Assembly: GCA_963792445.1 (NCBI GenBank)
Contig: CAWBWO010000017.1
Coordinates: 575,502-639,501, forward strand
Direction of reading: 5' to 3'
Source of the DNA: Rummeliibacillus sp963792445
Lineage (GTDB): Bacteria; Bacillota; Bacilli; Bacillales_A; Planococcaceae
Length of the DNA: 64,000 nucleotides
Shown piece by piece: positions 56,431 to 64,000 of this stretch; positions within the stretch are counted from its first letter, which is position 1, and each line of letters opens with the position of its first letter. The position numbers and the translations under genes are program-made. The notes below the pieces were generated by a model, which was not told the DNA's origin, did not search any database, and was given only the letters and a program-made list of their open reading frames with translations.

Positions 56431-57710
56431 TTAGGCAGCCGTTTGAAGACTTGCGAAATCGTGCATCATTTGGTGTTCATTAAACATTGTTTTCTTTTTG
56501 CACAAGGCATGTAAAATCTTCAGTAATTTGCCACACAAGCACAACGATTGATTGCTTCTTACGAAGCGGATTAACTTTGCGTGTAGTGTAATATTCGTGT
56601 AACTGCTTAAATGCTAGATTATGCAAGATTAAAGGCATCATTACTCGGAACAGAAGCGCACGTAATTTACGTCTTCCTCGCTTGGAAATTCGTTTTTGTC
56701 CCTTATGCTGACCGGAAGAGTTTTCACGCAATGTGAGTCCCGCGAGTTTAATTAATTGGCGTGGATGCGCATATTGTGTGAGTGAACCAACTTCTGATAG
56801 TAAATCGACAATTGTGATATCTCCGATTCCTGGTACAGATGCTAAATAGTCATAATCCGTCATTTGTTTGGCTAGCTCTACGAGCTGAGCAGTTAATTCG
56901 TCTAGTTGAGCTTGCATCAATTTGTGCTGTGAAAGGAGTGTGGCGATTTCGAATTTGGCCATCACTATGCCTTCAGTCAGTCCTATTGAGTTTTCTGCAA
57001 CTTCGACCAATTGTTTCGCTTTTGGTAGCTGTGGGCTTTTCATCCCTTCTACTTGGCGATATAAAAATAGTAGTTCTTCTGGTGATTTTCCTTTGATATC
57101 TGTTGGCAATGGTGTCATTTCGAGCACAGCATACGCCATTTTTCCAAAGTTTTTAAATACCTTTGTAAACTCTGGGAAAAAGCGATCTAACCAACGAATG
57201 ATGCGATTTTGAAGGGCGTTCAAATCTTCTTGAATCTTAGAACGTAAAGTAGCGCCATTTCGTAATTCAGCTTCTACGCCTTCTAGAATAGCGTGGGTAG
57301 CTAAAGCGTCCATCTCGCATTAAACGGGCAATAACGAGCGCATCCTTTTGGTCATTCTTCGTTTGTAGGTTGTCATCTAATTCCTTCGAGCGATTGACGT
57401 GCATTGGATTAACCATCACGAATGGAATTCCGTAGTTCGTTAAAAACGACGCTAAGTTCATCCAGTAGTGACCTGTTGGCTCGAAACCAACAAGGATTTC
57501 TTGTTTTTTATGAGCCGTTCTAAGCGCCATAAGGCGTTCGTAAAAGCCTTCAAATCCTTGGCGTGATTGCACGATTGGAAATGATTTTTGAAGCACCCGA
57601 CCTCGATCGTCAATAGCACAAGCGAAATGTTTGTGCTTCGCGATATCGATGCCGATAACTAAAGTATTTTCAGAAACTTGATTAATTTTTTCATTCGTAT
57701 TAAAATTCAT
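56431..57710 (-). CDS. IS110-family transposase (two frameshifts)
   Basis: Reconstructed protein about 426 residues: N-terminal RuvC-like DEDD domain (LVIGIDIAKHKHFACAIDD; ILVGFEPTGHYW; KNDQKDALVIARLMRDGRFS) and C-terminal Tnp_20 domain (ASVPGIGDITIVDLLSEVG, then LAGLTLRENSSGQHKGQKRI). The frame breaks near 57282 (YPR then ILEGVEAE) and again near 56550, after which the normal ending reads CGKLLKILHALCKKK, then NEHQMMHDFASLQ to TAA at 56431. Both breaks look like one extra base, so the element may be intact in reality. Confidence 0.9.
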
Positions 57711-57841
57711 TGAATGGAGTCCTCTCTGTAGATGTGCGAGTCAATTTTCCGGTTGACACTCAAGCATCATACAGGAGGGCTTTTTTGTTTTCAAGTCCCC
57801 GACAATCCTTCTAACAGGAATGCTCCTTTAAAAAATATTTG

Positions 57842-57994
57842 ATAAAGTGAAACTTCAATCAGTGGGGGTTCATCCCCCGCTGATTGTTAGTTGAACCAAT
57901 CGGGCTTTTACTGGCAGTTAACTCCCACCTATGCTTCTTAGTATTTTTTTAAGCCTTGAGATGGGAGTCTTACTGCCAGTTAATGCGGGATAAA
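57842..57994 (-). repeat. bcr1-like mobile repeat, copy B, at the tetR 3' end
   Basis: 153 bp. On the minus strand TTTAT, CCCGCATTAACTGGCAGTAA, AGGTGGGAGTTAACTGCCAG, CCCGATTGGTTCAACTAAC, the hairpin AATCAGCGGGGG-ATGA-ACCCCCACTGATT, AAGTTTCAC and TTTAT. Size, hairpins and TTTAT duplications agree with what I remember of the bcr1 element of the B. cereus group. Confidence 0.8.
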
Positions 57995-58527
57995 ACTTGA
58001 GAAACTACCTTAAGTGGCTCAGCGCCTTTTTGTGTTAGGCAAAGCATCATGGCTCCCTCAATCGATGCAGTCATCATAAGCGCTACCCTATGTGCCTTAT
58101 CTTTTGAAAATCCATCTTCTATTAACTTATTCAAATAGATATCTTGCATTTTTTGATATAAATGAGCACACGCATTTCTAACTGGATCACTTAACGAAGC
58201 CATCTCGCTCACGATGCTACTAAATGTGTAACCAGAAATCGTCCCTTCTGTTTCAAGATGAACGATTAATTTATCAATCATGAACTTTGTAGCTTCTTTT
58301 GTAGTTGGAAATCGTTTAAACATTTCCTCGATATCTGTGGTAATTGCATCTTCCAATGAATGAAGACAAGCAATTAGTAATTCTTCTTTTCCATTAGGAA
58401 AGTGGTGATAAAGTGCACCTTTTGACAAGTTACATGCCTTAATAATTTCACTTAAACCCACACCCATATATCCTTTTTGTTGGAAAAGTTTTGTCGCGAC
58501 GTCGATTATCAGCGATTTTGTATCCAT
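57970..58527 (-). CDS. TetR-family regulator, LmrA/YxaF type
   Basis: About 185 residues. N-terminal TetR HTH: IIDVATKLFQQKGYMGVGLS and IIKACNLSKGALYHHFPNGK, followed by an LmrA/YxaF-like ligand domain. ATG 58527 (MDTKSLIIDVA) has GGAGGTG ten bases upstream. Probably represses the DHA2 transporter at 54.5-56.0 kb and itself. Its C-terminus VLSRINWQ-stop is supplied by the bcr1-like repeat, the same ending as hutH. Confidence 0.88.
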   Translation of the reverse strand: MDTKSLIIDVATKLFQQKGYMGVGLSEIIKACNLSKGALYHHFPNGKEELLIACLHSLEDAITTDIEEMFKRFPTTKEATKFMIDKLIVHLETEGTISGYTFSSIVSEMASLSDPVRNACAHLYQKMQDIYLNKLIEDGFSKDKAHRVALMMTASIEGAMMLCLTQKGAEPLKVVSQVLSRINWQ

Positions 58528-58544
58528 TTCCGTAGCACACCTCC

Positions 58545-58570
58545 ACCATACCAACCGGTCTGTTTTTATT
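58545..58570. promoter_or_regulatory. Candidate TetR operator
   Basis: CATACCAACCGGTCTGTTTTT centred on ACCGGT just upstream of the tetR start; resembles the GACCxGTCTG core of LmrA/YxaF boxes. Weak dyad. Confidence 0.35.
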
Positions 58571-58740
58571 TTAGCAAAAAAATTTTCTATATTTCTAATG
58601 TTTTTTTCTTTAAGGAATGAACTTTCACATTTTGGACACAAATAGGTATTGTTAAACATTTTTCAGGAAAGGGCTTACAATAGAGTACTTTCGTGGTTTT
58701 AGAGAGTGAGGATCCTTCTTTCTACGCTTGGAGCACTGAA

Positions 58741-58840
58741 TTATTTTAATTCTATTAGAATTTAATTTGAAGTGGTATCGGCTTCGCTTTCCGAGCTAAG
58801 CGAGCGAGTGTCTTCGCTGATTCCACTTGTATGGTTAATA
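58741..58840. repeat. Dispersed imperfectly palindromic repeat, copy 3
   Basis: TTTGAAGTGGTATCGGCTTC, GCTTTCCGAGC, then CTTCGCTGATTCCACTTG. The flanking TACTAAT ends seen in copies 1 and 2 are degraded. The rest of 58660-59030 holds no gene I can see. Confidence 0.65.
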
Positions 58841-59038
58841 GTTATCTGATATTGAAATAAAATAAAACAATATTCAACTGGATTTGCAGATAGATGAATC
58901 TTCTCATCTATTTCAATTTCTATAGTCAAATCAATAATTCCTTCAAATATATTTCTTTAAATATGTTGTCGTCATCGTTGCTGAGGTTATTACTCACATA
59001 GAACGAATTCTTGTTTGGAATTGCTCTGCAACTTAATT

Positions 59039-59063
59039 GTTTAACTTTTAAAGACAAGGGTAT
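59039..59063 (+). promoter_or_regulatory. SigB-type promoter of the UPF0316 gene
   Basis: GTTTAA, 13-bp spacer, GGGTAT: exact match to the SigB (general stress) core consensus, 49 bases before the ATG. Confidence 0.65.
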
Positions 59064-59112
59064 ATTAAATTTATATCTATTGTGAATATACATAAAAAGG
59101 AGGATGAACTAG

Positions 59113-59655
59113 ATGATTAGTGCGCTATTAATTGTACTTATGCAATTAGTAATTGTTCCCCTCACTACTTTACGTACGACTTTTATGGTGAAAGGATACA
59201 AAATCGTTTCAGCAGTAATTGCTGCTATTGAATCGTTAATATATGTCTTAGCACTCGGTATGATATTCGCTGACCTTTCGAACATTTTAAATATGTTTGC
59301 TTACGCTATTGGTTATGCTGGAGGTGTCTATTTAGGCTGTACTTTAGAAAATAAATTAGCCGTCGGATACCGAGCCTTTAATGTCAATCTATTAGAACGC
59401 GACAATGAGTTAATCCAAAATTTGAGAAAAGAAGGATTTGGGGTAACGATTTTTGAAGCAGAAGGATTGAATGGAAACAAACGGACTCGATTAGAAATTA
59501 TATCAAAACGATCTAGAGAAAGTGAACTGATGGCGTTTTTAGAACGAGAAGCACCAAAAGCCTTTGTCGTAGCCTTTGAGCCAACTAGCTTTAAAGGTGG
59601 GTATTTGATTCGAGGGATGAAAAGGGCACATGCTAAAAAAATGGAAGTTAAATGA
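59113..59655 (+). CDS. UPF0316/DUF2179 membrane protein
   Basis: 180 residues: three N-terminal helices (ALLIVLMQLVIVPLTTL; AVIAAIESLIYVLALGMIF; AYAIGYAGGVYLGCTLENK) and a C-terminal DUF2179 domain (GFGVTIFEAEGLNGNKRTRL, PKAFVVAFEPTSFKGGYL). Function unknown. ATG at 59113 follows AGGAGGATG. A SigB-type promoter upstream suggests stress induction. Confidence 0.87.
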   Translation: MISALLIVLMQLVIVPLTTLRTTFMVKGYKIVSAVIAAIESLIYVLALGMIFADLSNILNMFAYAIGYAGGVYLGCTLENKLAVGYRAFNVNLLERDNELIQNLRKEGFGVTIFEAEGLNGNKRTRLEIISKRSRESELMAFLEREAPKAFVVAFEPTSFKGGYLIRGMKRAHAKKMEVK

Positions 59656-59697
59656 TATGTTTAACTGAACACATAACTATCTTTATAATAAAATGGA

Positions 59698-59742
59698 AAC
59701 AGCTTACTTACATGATTGATGTCAGTGAGCTGTTTTTTATTT
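59698..59742 (+). terminator. Terminator after the UPF0316 gene
   Basis: AACAGCTTACTTACA-TGATTGA-TGTCAGTGAGCTGTTTTTT. Confidence 0.92.
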
Positions 59743-59794
59743 TTTTGTATAAATATAGTTGAAAGCATTTTTATTCTTCTTTACTTATTTGAAT

Positions 59795-60205
59795 TTAATT
59801 TAATTCGAATCCCTCTACCTGATCATTCCATTCAATTTTCAATGAAATTTTTGTTTGCTTATGAATAGAATCCTTGCGTATTGTTCCAGTATCTTTATAT
59901 AAAACAGATTTATTTGTAGGTAAACCATCTGGACTTGTTTCAGAACGATTTACTTCCATTTGACCATATTTAAAGTTGTAATGAATTTGATGTACATCTT
60001 TTAAGTCTTCTAAATTACCTTTATATTCAATACTCAGAGTATAATTTTCTTCATTCGAGTCTTTTGACATTTTATTTACTAGTATAGCTCTCCAACTTTT
60101 CGACTCTCCAGAATAAGTACCGCCCTTCCTACCATTGGACTCACTATTTGAACAACCTGCTAACATAATCATGATTAGTGCAAATACCATGAACATTTTT
60201 TTCAT
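59795..60205 (-). CDS. Putative lipoprotein
   Basis: 136 residues with a signal peptide and lipobox (MKKMFMVFALIMIMLAGCSN, Cys18). The mature part has no family I recognise; it is beta-rich in appearance (YTLSIEYKGNLEDL, TKISLKIEWNDQVEG). ATG at 60205 follows AAGGGGG. Monocistronic. Confidence 0.72.
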   Translation of the reverse strand: MKKMFMVFALIMIMLAGCSNSESNGRKGGTYSGESKSWRAILVNKMSKDSNEENYTLSIEYKGNLEDLKDVHQIHYNFKYGQMEVNRSETSPDGLPTNKSVLYKDTGTIRKDSIHKQTKISLKIEWNDQVEGFELN

Positions 60206-60405
60206 TAGCTTGCCCCCTTATTAAAATCCCCACCATTATTTTATTAAACATCACTTGAGAATAATTACACTTATCATTCAAATTATTATCAGAAATTAAT
60301 AATAATGAAGTTGATTCGATTGAGAAAAAAATTTTATTGCGATATGTCCCTTTTTGTCCCCTTTCTCTCTATTTAGTTATAAAAAGAGTAGAAAGCAGGG
60401 AGAGT

Positions 60406-61206
60406 ATGGCACGGTTTGAGTATTTAGCACCTTATGTCACATTTGCATCCGTACAAGAAATGGATGCGCATGTGGAGTCTCATATTCGGAAACATTTTTA
60501 TGAATTGACTTCATCGGATCAGGCGATTTTACATAAAATTTCTTCCCATGCACTGGATTACCCTGGTGCCTGTCATTTGAAGGCTAAAACAATCGCAGAA
60601 GTATTAGAGATTTCTGTAAGAACCGTTTTTCGAAGTCTAAAACATCTGGAAGAACTTAAAATCATCAGACGCATTCAAACGAAAAAGATGAATGGCATTA
60701 AAGGTGCAAACATTTTTTCTATTTTACCTTGTCATGACACATCGAGCGTGTCACATCAGGAAAAAGCTGAAACCCCTTGTGAGCGTAAGGAAGAGCCCGC
60801 ACAAATGGAAGAGGAACCATCTTTTTCTTTTAATCCTAAACATCATTATGTAAAACATACGTATCCGATTTTAAATTCGACACTAAGAAATCGAATATAC
60901 CTTCATTTATCATCAACTACTGGAAATACATCAGAAACTAAGAGATTCCTTGATGTAATCCAAAAGCAATTAAATCCACTTCTCGAATGGGATGTATGGA
61001 AATCTCGCAAAAAGCAATTAGAGGATATTAGTTTTATGGCATTTAAAGAAGTCATCCAAAAAGCGAAGAGACAGTTCATTCGAAATCCATTTGGCTATCT
61101 GTGTGATCGGTTAAAGAGAAAATTGGATGCGTTTATGATGGAGATGATTGAGGAGTATGCGGAGGAAGCTAGGAATAGTGGGATATCTGCGAATTTAATA
61201 CTTTAA
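60406..61206 (+). CDS. Winged-helix protein of unknown function
   Basis: 266 residues. An N-terminal helix-turn-helix region is clear (HLKAKTIAEVLEISVRTVFR then SLKHLEELKIIRRIQTKKM, residues about 63-100), followed by a charged linker and a second helical domain (EWDVWKSRKKQLEDISFMAF, FIRNPFGYLCDRLKRKL). The NPFGYLxxRL end recalls DnaD-like or plasmid replication-associated wHTH proteins, but I cannot name it. ATG 60406 (MARFEYLAPYVTF) sits after GGGAGAG; the frame extends upstream to 60337 without a site. Confidence 0.68.
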   Translation: MARFEYLAPYVTFASVQEMDAHVESHIRKHFYELTSSDQAILHKISSHALDYPGACHLKAKTIAEVLEISVRTVFRSLKHLEELKIIRRIQTKKMNGIKGANIFSILPCHDTSSVSHQEKAETPCERKEEPAQMEEEPSFSFNPKHHYVKHTYPILNSTLRNRIYLHLSSTTGNTSETKRFLDVIQKQLNPLLEWDVWKSRKKQLEDISFMAFKEVIQKAKRQFIRNPFGYLCDRLKRKLDAFMMEMIEEYAEEARNSGISANLIL

Positions 61207-61248
61207 TAGAGGTCACCTTACAATAATAGGGATATAAATTGCTTAGTA

Positions 61249-61338
61249 CGCGGAAACAATTTGAAATATCGCGGAAGTTGCTTTGAAATTCACGGAAGTT
61301 GACACCAAAATCGCGGATATAGCTCTTGAAACCGCGGA
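61249..61338. repeat. Array of five words at exact 21-bp period (CGCGGA type)
   Basis: CGCGGA at 61249, 61270, 61312 and 61333, CACGGA at 61291: exact 21-bp steps. The minus strand reads as heptapeptides YIRGFKS, YIRDFGV, NFREFQS, NFRDISN and CFRVLSN, with a start codon at 61375 but no binding site. Confidence 0.85.
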
Positions 61339-61365
61339 TATATAGATTTTTGAACCTATTAAGTA

Positions 61366-61410
61366 GAAAAAGCACTTCCTGATACGTTCATTGATCAGGA
61401 GGTGCTATAA
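61366..61410 (-). terminator. Terminator of the dioxygenase/hydroxylase operon
   Basis: AGCACCTCCTGATCAA / GTATCAGGAAGTGCT then T5 on the minus strand. Confidence 0.88.
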
Positions 61411-61435
61411 ATTACGGGCCATACCGAAACACAAA

Positions 61436-62320
61436 CTATACTTCCGCTAAATCAACTTTAAATTCTGTTCCCCACGCGCTTAAACTATACCAAATCCGTG
61501 GTTTTAATGGTAAAGTTTCATGCCATGGACGGGGTTCGAAAATACCCAATTCTTTAATATAAACATCCATATCAATATATAATTCCACGACATTACCTGC
61601 CGGATCATGGTGATACGTTGCAATATTATGGCCAGCAGTGTGTCTAGATGGTCCCCATAGAACTGGATGATTATGAATACGTAAGGTATCTGAACTTGCA
61701 TATTGATGGCTGGCATCTTTCAATTGGAATGCAATATGATGTAATTTCGTTTCATTGGAAGCAACAATGTTAATCACATGGTGGTCATTGTTACAAGTTA
61801 AGAAATAACAGAAGTTTTCGTCAATCTTATCTGTAAACTTAAAGCCCAAAACGTCTTGATAAAATTCAGCAGTTTCTTTATGGTTTTTGGCATAAAAGGC
61901 AATGTGTCCCAATTTGAGTGGTTGAATGCCTTGATTTCCAAAACCTATATCTGTGTAGTCCATTTTATTGAAGATTTCTACAGTATTCCCTGCAGGGTCC
62001 TTCATTTCAATAAGCTCTTCAATTCCAGGTTTTTTACTGATATACTTCTTACTTTCAATGCTTAGTTGAGAAAGCTCTTCTTGAACTTCTGAAACACTTA
62101 AACGTCCATCTAATTGATACCCATAACTTCTAATATAGTTCGAATTACCAGGAGTGATGACAATATTATGGTGATCAAGTCCATTTGTTAAATAATAGAT
62201 ACCATCCTCAGTATCCGTTACTTTATATCCCATGACATTTGTATAATACTCGACCATTTCCTGAACATCTGTAGTACAAAAATCTGCATAAGCTAAACGA
62301 AAAGCTTTTATTTTCCCCAT
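61436..62320 (-). CDS. Extradiol ring-cleavage dioxygenase (type I, VOC fold)
   Basis: Two-domain vicinal-oxygen-chelate protein of about 294 residues. Likely Fe(II) ligands: His139 (LKLGHIAFYA), His195 (KLHHIAFQLK) and Glu246 (DPAGNVVELYID); second-shell His in RHTAGHNIATYHHD. Opens catechol-type rings next to the hydroxyls. ATG 62320 has CGGAGG eight bases upstream. It follows the MhpA-like hydroxylase gene by 18 bases, so hydroxylation and ring cleavage are probably consecutive steps. Confidence 0.85.
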   Translation of the reverse strand: MGKIKAFRLAYADFCTTDVQEMVEYYTNVMGYKVTDTEDGIYYLTNGLDHHNIVITPGNSNYIRSYGYQLDGRLSVSEVQEELSQLSIESKKYISKKPGIEELIEMKDPAGNTVEIFNKMDYTDIGFGNQGIQPLKLGHIAFYAKNHKETAEFYQDVLGFKFTDKIDENFCYFLTCNNDHHVINIVASNETKLHHIAFQLKDASHQYASSDTLRIHNHPVLWGPSRHTAGHNIATYHHDPAGNVVELYIDMDVYIKELGIFEPRPWHETLPLKPRIWYSLSAWGTEFKVDLAEV

Positions 62321-62338
62321 CACTATTACCTCCGATAA

Positions 62339-63936
62339 TTAATTAATTTTATTGAGAGATTTTTTAGTAATATATTGATTCAATTGCTCTTGAAGCTCGT
62401 TTATTAAAATTTTTGCATCTTCTACATTGCTACAAGCACCAAATGTATAAAAATCAGGCCGTACAATAACTGTAGTCACTCCTATTAATTCGAAATATTC
62501 AGCGTATTTAGAGTGCACATCACCAATTGTGTGTTGGTTTATTGCTTTATTCGATATATTTAAGATTCGTGCCTCAATTAGATTTAAAAAGTCTAATTGT
62601 TCCTCATTTAGATGATCATGTAGATTTTCTTTTGTTAGGATGAACCACCCATGTCCTACTACATCATCGAAAAATCCTTGTTTTCCGTTGTATTCTACTT
62701 CTGCTTGTAGGGACAACTCACCTACTAGTTTAGATAACTCGTTTTTAGATAAGATCCCGTTTTCGAGAATTGGAAACGCCGGAAATGCTGGAACATTCCC
62801 TGTTAAAAATGCTTCATCTCGTTTTTTTGCTTTTTCTAAATCCGTTTCACAAATCATTTTCCCTAGGTATAATGCTGCATTTACAATTTGCTCATTATGA
62901 GGAGATCTTTCTGCTGTATACGTTTCTAATATTGAATCATCGTATACACCTTTTAACAGTAAATCTAACTTCCAGCTTAAGTTCATGGCATCCCTTAGGC
63001 CAGAACATAGGCCCTGCCCCATAAATGGTGGTGTTAGATGGGCAGAATCCCCTGCAATGAGTAGATTGTCTTTTCTCCAATTATCTTTCCAAAGCGCTTT
63101 AAATGTATAAACAGCGTGGCGTTCTAATACGGCATTTTGAGGCGTAATATTCCATTTCTCTAATAGCTTCCATGCAACTTCGTCCGATTCATTTGTTCTT
63201 TTGTTTCTCCCGGCAATAACATAAACTCCCAGCGTCTTCTGCCTGTCCCTCCAGAAACTACGGTTGTTGGGCGCTCTGGATCACAAATTTGCACATTCAT
63301 CGGGGTAAATTTCCATTCTTCATTCGGTATGATGTCAATCACTAGCCAATCCGCTTGAAAATCTAAGCTTGTTTCAGTCGTATCCAAATAGTTTGCTACA
63401 AAACTATTTGCACCATCACAGCCAATTAAATATTTACTTTCAATTTCGAAAGCGCTTCCATTTTCGGATTATTAAGGTTTTATTATCAAACTCTTTAATT
63501 GTTAAGAATGCTTTATCGTCTTCTACTTTCGCAGAAATTGCTTCGTAGCCAATATTTATTCAATGGTTGGGAACTTTGCATACCTGATCTAGAACGCTTC
63601 TAGTTCAGGTTGATTGAAAAACATATCGCCAGGCCAACCGCTAATTCCATCTTGCGTCCAATCGATGGATAACAAAATTTCACGTTTGGCATTTTGCCAT
63701 TCATAAGAATCGGGTACAGTTTGTGATATTCTACGAACTTCTTCAATAGGAACGACAGATTGTAAGATTCGTGTTATTTCATGATCATAGTGGACTGCTC
63801 TTGGCAGCTTATAGCCTTCAGTAAATCTTTCAATGATTCCAACTTTCCAACCTTTTTTCTCCGTACGAAGCAAAGCCGCTAATAGTTTTGCAACGGGGCC
63901 GTAGCCCACGATTGCAACATCATACACTTTTTTCAT
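62339..63936 (-). CDS. FAD-dependent aromatic hydroxylase, MhpA-like (multiple frameshifts)
   Basis: Class A flavin monooxygenase of the 3-(3-hydroxyphenyl)propionate hydroxylase type, about 530 residues when frames are joined. N-terminal dinucleotide motif YDVAIVGYGPVAKLLAAL (third glycine replaced by Ala), ESKYLIGCDGANSFVA in the middle and the FAD motif LIAGDSAHLTPPFMGQGLCS. Breaks near 63600, 63530, 63460, 63410 and 63180. ATG 63936 (MKKVYDVAIVGYG) with AAGGAG 11 bases upstream; a GTG at 63948 is the alternative. Substrate not determined. Confidence 0.83.
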
Positions 63937-64000
63937 TCCACAACACACTCCTTATTAAAAAGTTTTCATAACAACTTTTTCAGAGATTACCTTATTTGAT

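Larger units (their letters stand above)
56157..57833 (-). mobile_element. IS110-family (IS1111-like) insertion sequence
   Basis: Contains a DEDD transposase gene and, as candidate ends, a subterminal inverted repeat TAAAGGAGGA (56160-56169) / TGCTCCTTTA (57821-57830), nine of ten paired. Short 5' and long (about 260 bp) 3' non-coding regions relative to the transposase, the arrangement described for IS1111-type elements. Exact tips are uncertain by a few bases. Confidence 0.65.

Noticed and set aside
61169..61375. 68-codon gene on the minus strand
   Set aside because: It is the translated 21-bp repeat array with no ribosome binding site, and it overlaps a terminator and the end of the winged-helix gene.

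Overview
The window is a 64-kb piece of an AT-rich, low-GC Gram-positive chromosome. Gene content and order match the Bacillus subtilis yui/yum/yut/yun/yur/yus region (pbpD-yufK-pepA-yuiD-yuiB-ndh-yutM-yutI-yuzD-yutJ-yuzB-yutF-yutE-yutC-yutD-lipA-yunB-yunD-yunE-yunF, then suf, met, gcvH, fad). Purine-rich ribosome binding sites, a sporulation gene (yunB), a SAM riboswitch and a SigB-type promoter fit Bacillales, probably Planococcaceae (Lysinibacillus/Rummeliibacillus-like); the genus is inference.

Layout. 0-18.6 kb: cell wall (PbpD), M17 aminopeptidase, Nudix, two NDH-2-type flavoproteins, Fe-S carriers (YutM, YutI), yut/yun housekeeping genes, lipoyl synthase, HD-GYP and 5'-nucleotidase-like proteins. 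19-20.2 kb: VOC and GNAT orphans. 20.4-25.7 kb: complete sufCDSUB operon. 26.4-33.4 kb: glutamate synthase gltBD with divergent regulator gltC. 33.8-36.6 kb: metNIQ methionine importer under a SAM-I riboswitch. 36.6-38.3 kb: YusE, YusF, GcvH, YusI. 38.9-44.3 kb: fadN-fadA-fadE beta-oxidation operon with a near-perfect FadR operator. 44.6-46.4 kb: thioredoxin, C39-like protein, 5'-3' exonuclease. 46.8-50.5 kb: hutU and hutH. 50.8-54.5 kb: OsmC, two membrane proteins, zinc alcohol dehydrogenase, CarD. 54.5-58.5 kb: an LmrA/LmrB-like TetR/MFS pair split by an IS110-type element and a bcr1-like repeat. 59-64 kb: UPF0316, a lipoprotein, a winged-helix protein and an aromatic-catabolism pair (extradiol dioxygenase plus MhpA-like hydroxylase).

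The most interesting material is intergenic. (1) Arrays of a short word at an exact 21-bp period (CGCGGA or variants), readable as heptapeptide (NIRDxxx-like) repeats, occur at several loci. (2) A 4 x ~103-bp higher-order array is built from about 20-bp sub-units. (3) Two bcr1-like elements with TTTAT duplications give unrelated genes (hutH and tetR) the same C-terminus, SRIN-x-Q-stop. (4) An imperfectly palindromic repeat recurs at three sites, and its ends recur around a 21-bp array at a fourth. (5) An IS110-family element has a long 3' non-coding segment that could encode a seek/bridge RNA.

Caution: many ordinary genes in 0-17.7 kb, and several later (gltC, metI, the alcohol dehydrogenase, the transposase, mhpA), carry one or more single-base indels, while 17.7-33.2 kb is almost clean. 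Essential genes such as lipA are affected, so assembly error is the leading explanation. Spans for such genes below cover the reconstructed gene, not one open frame.
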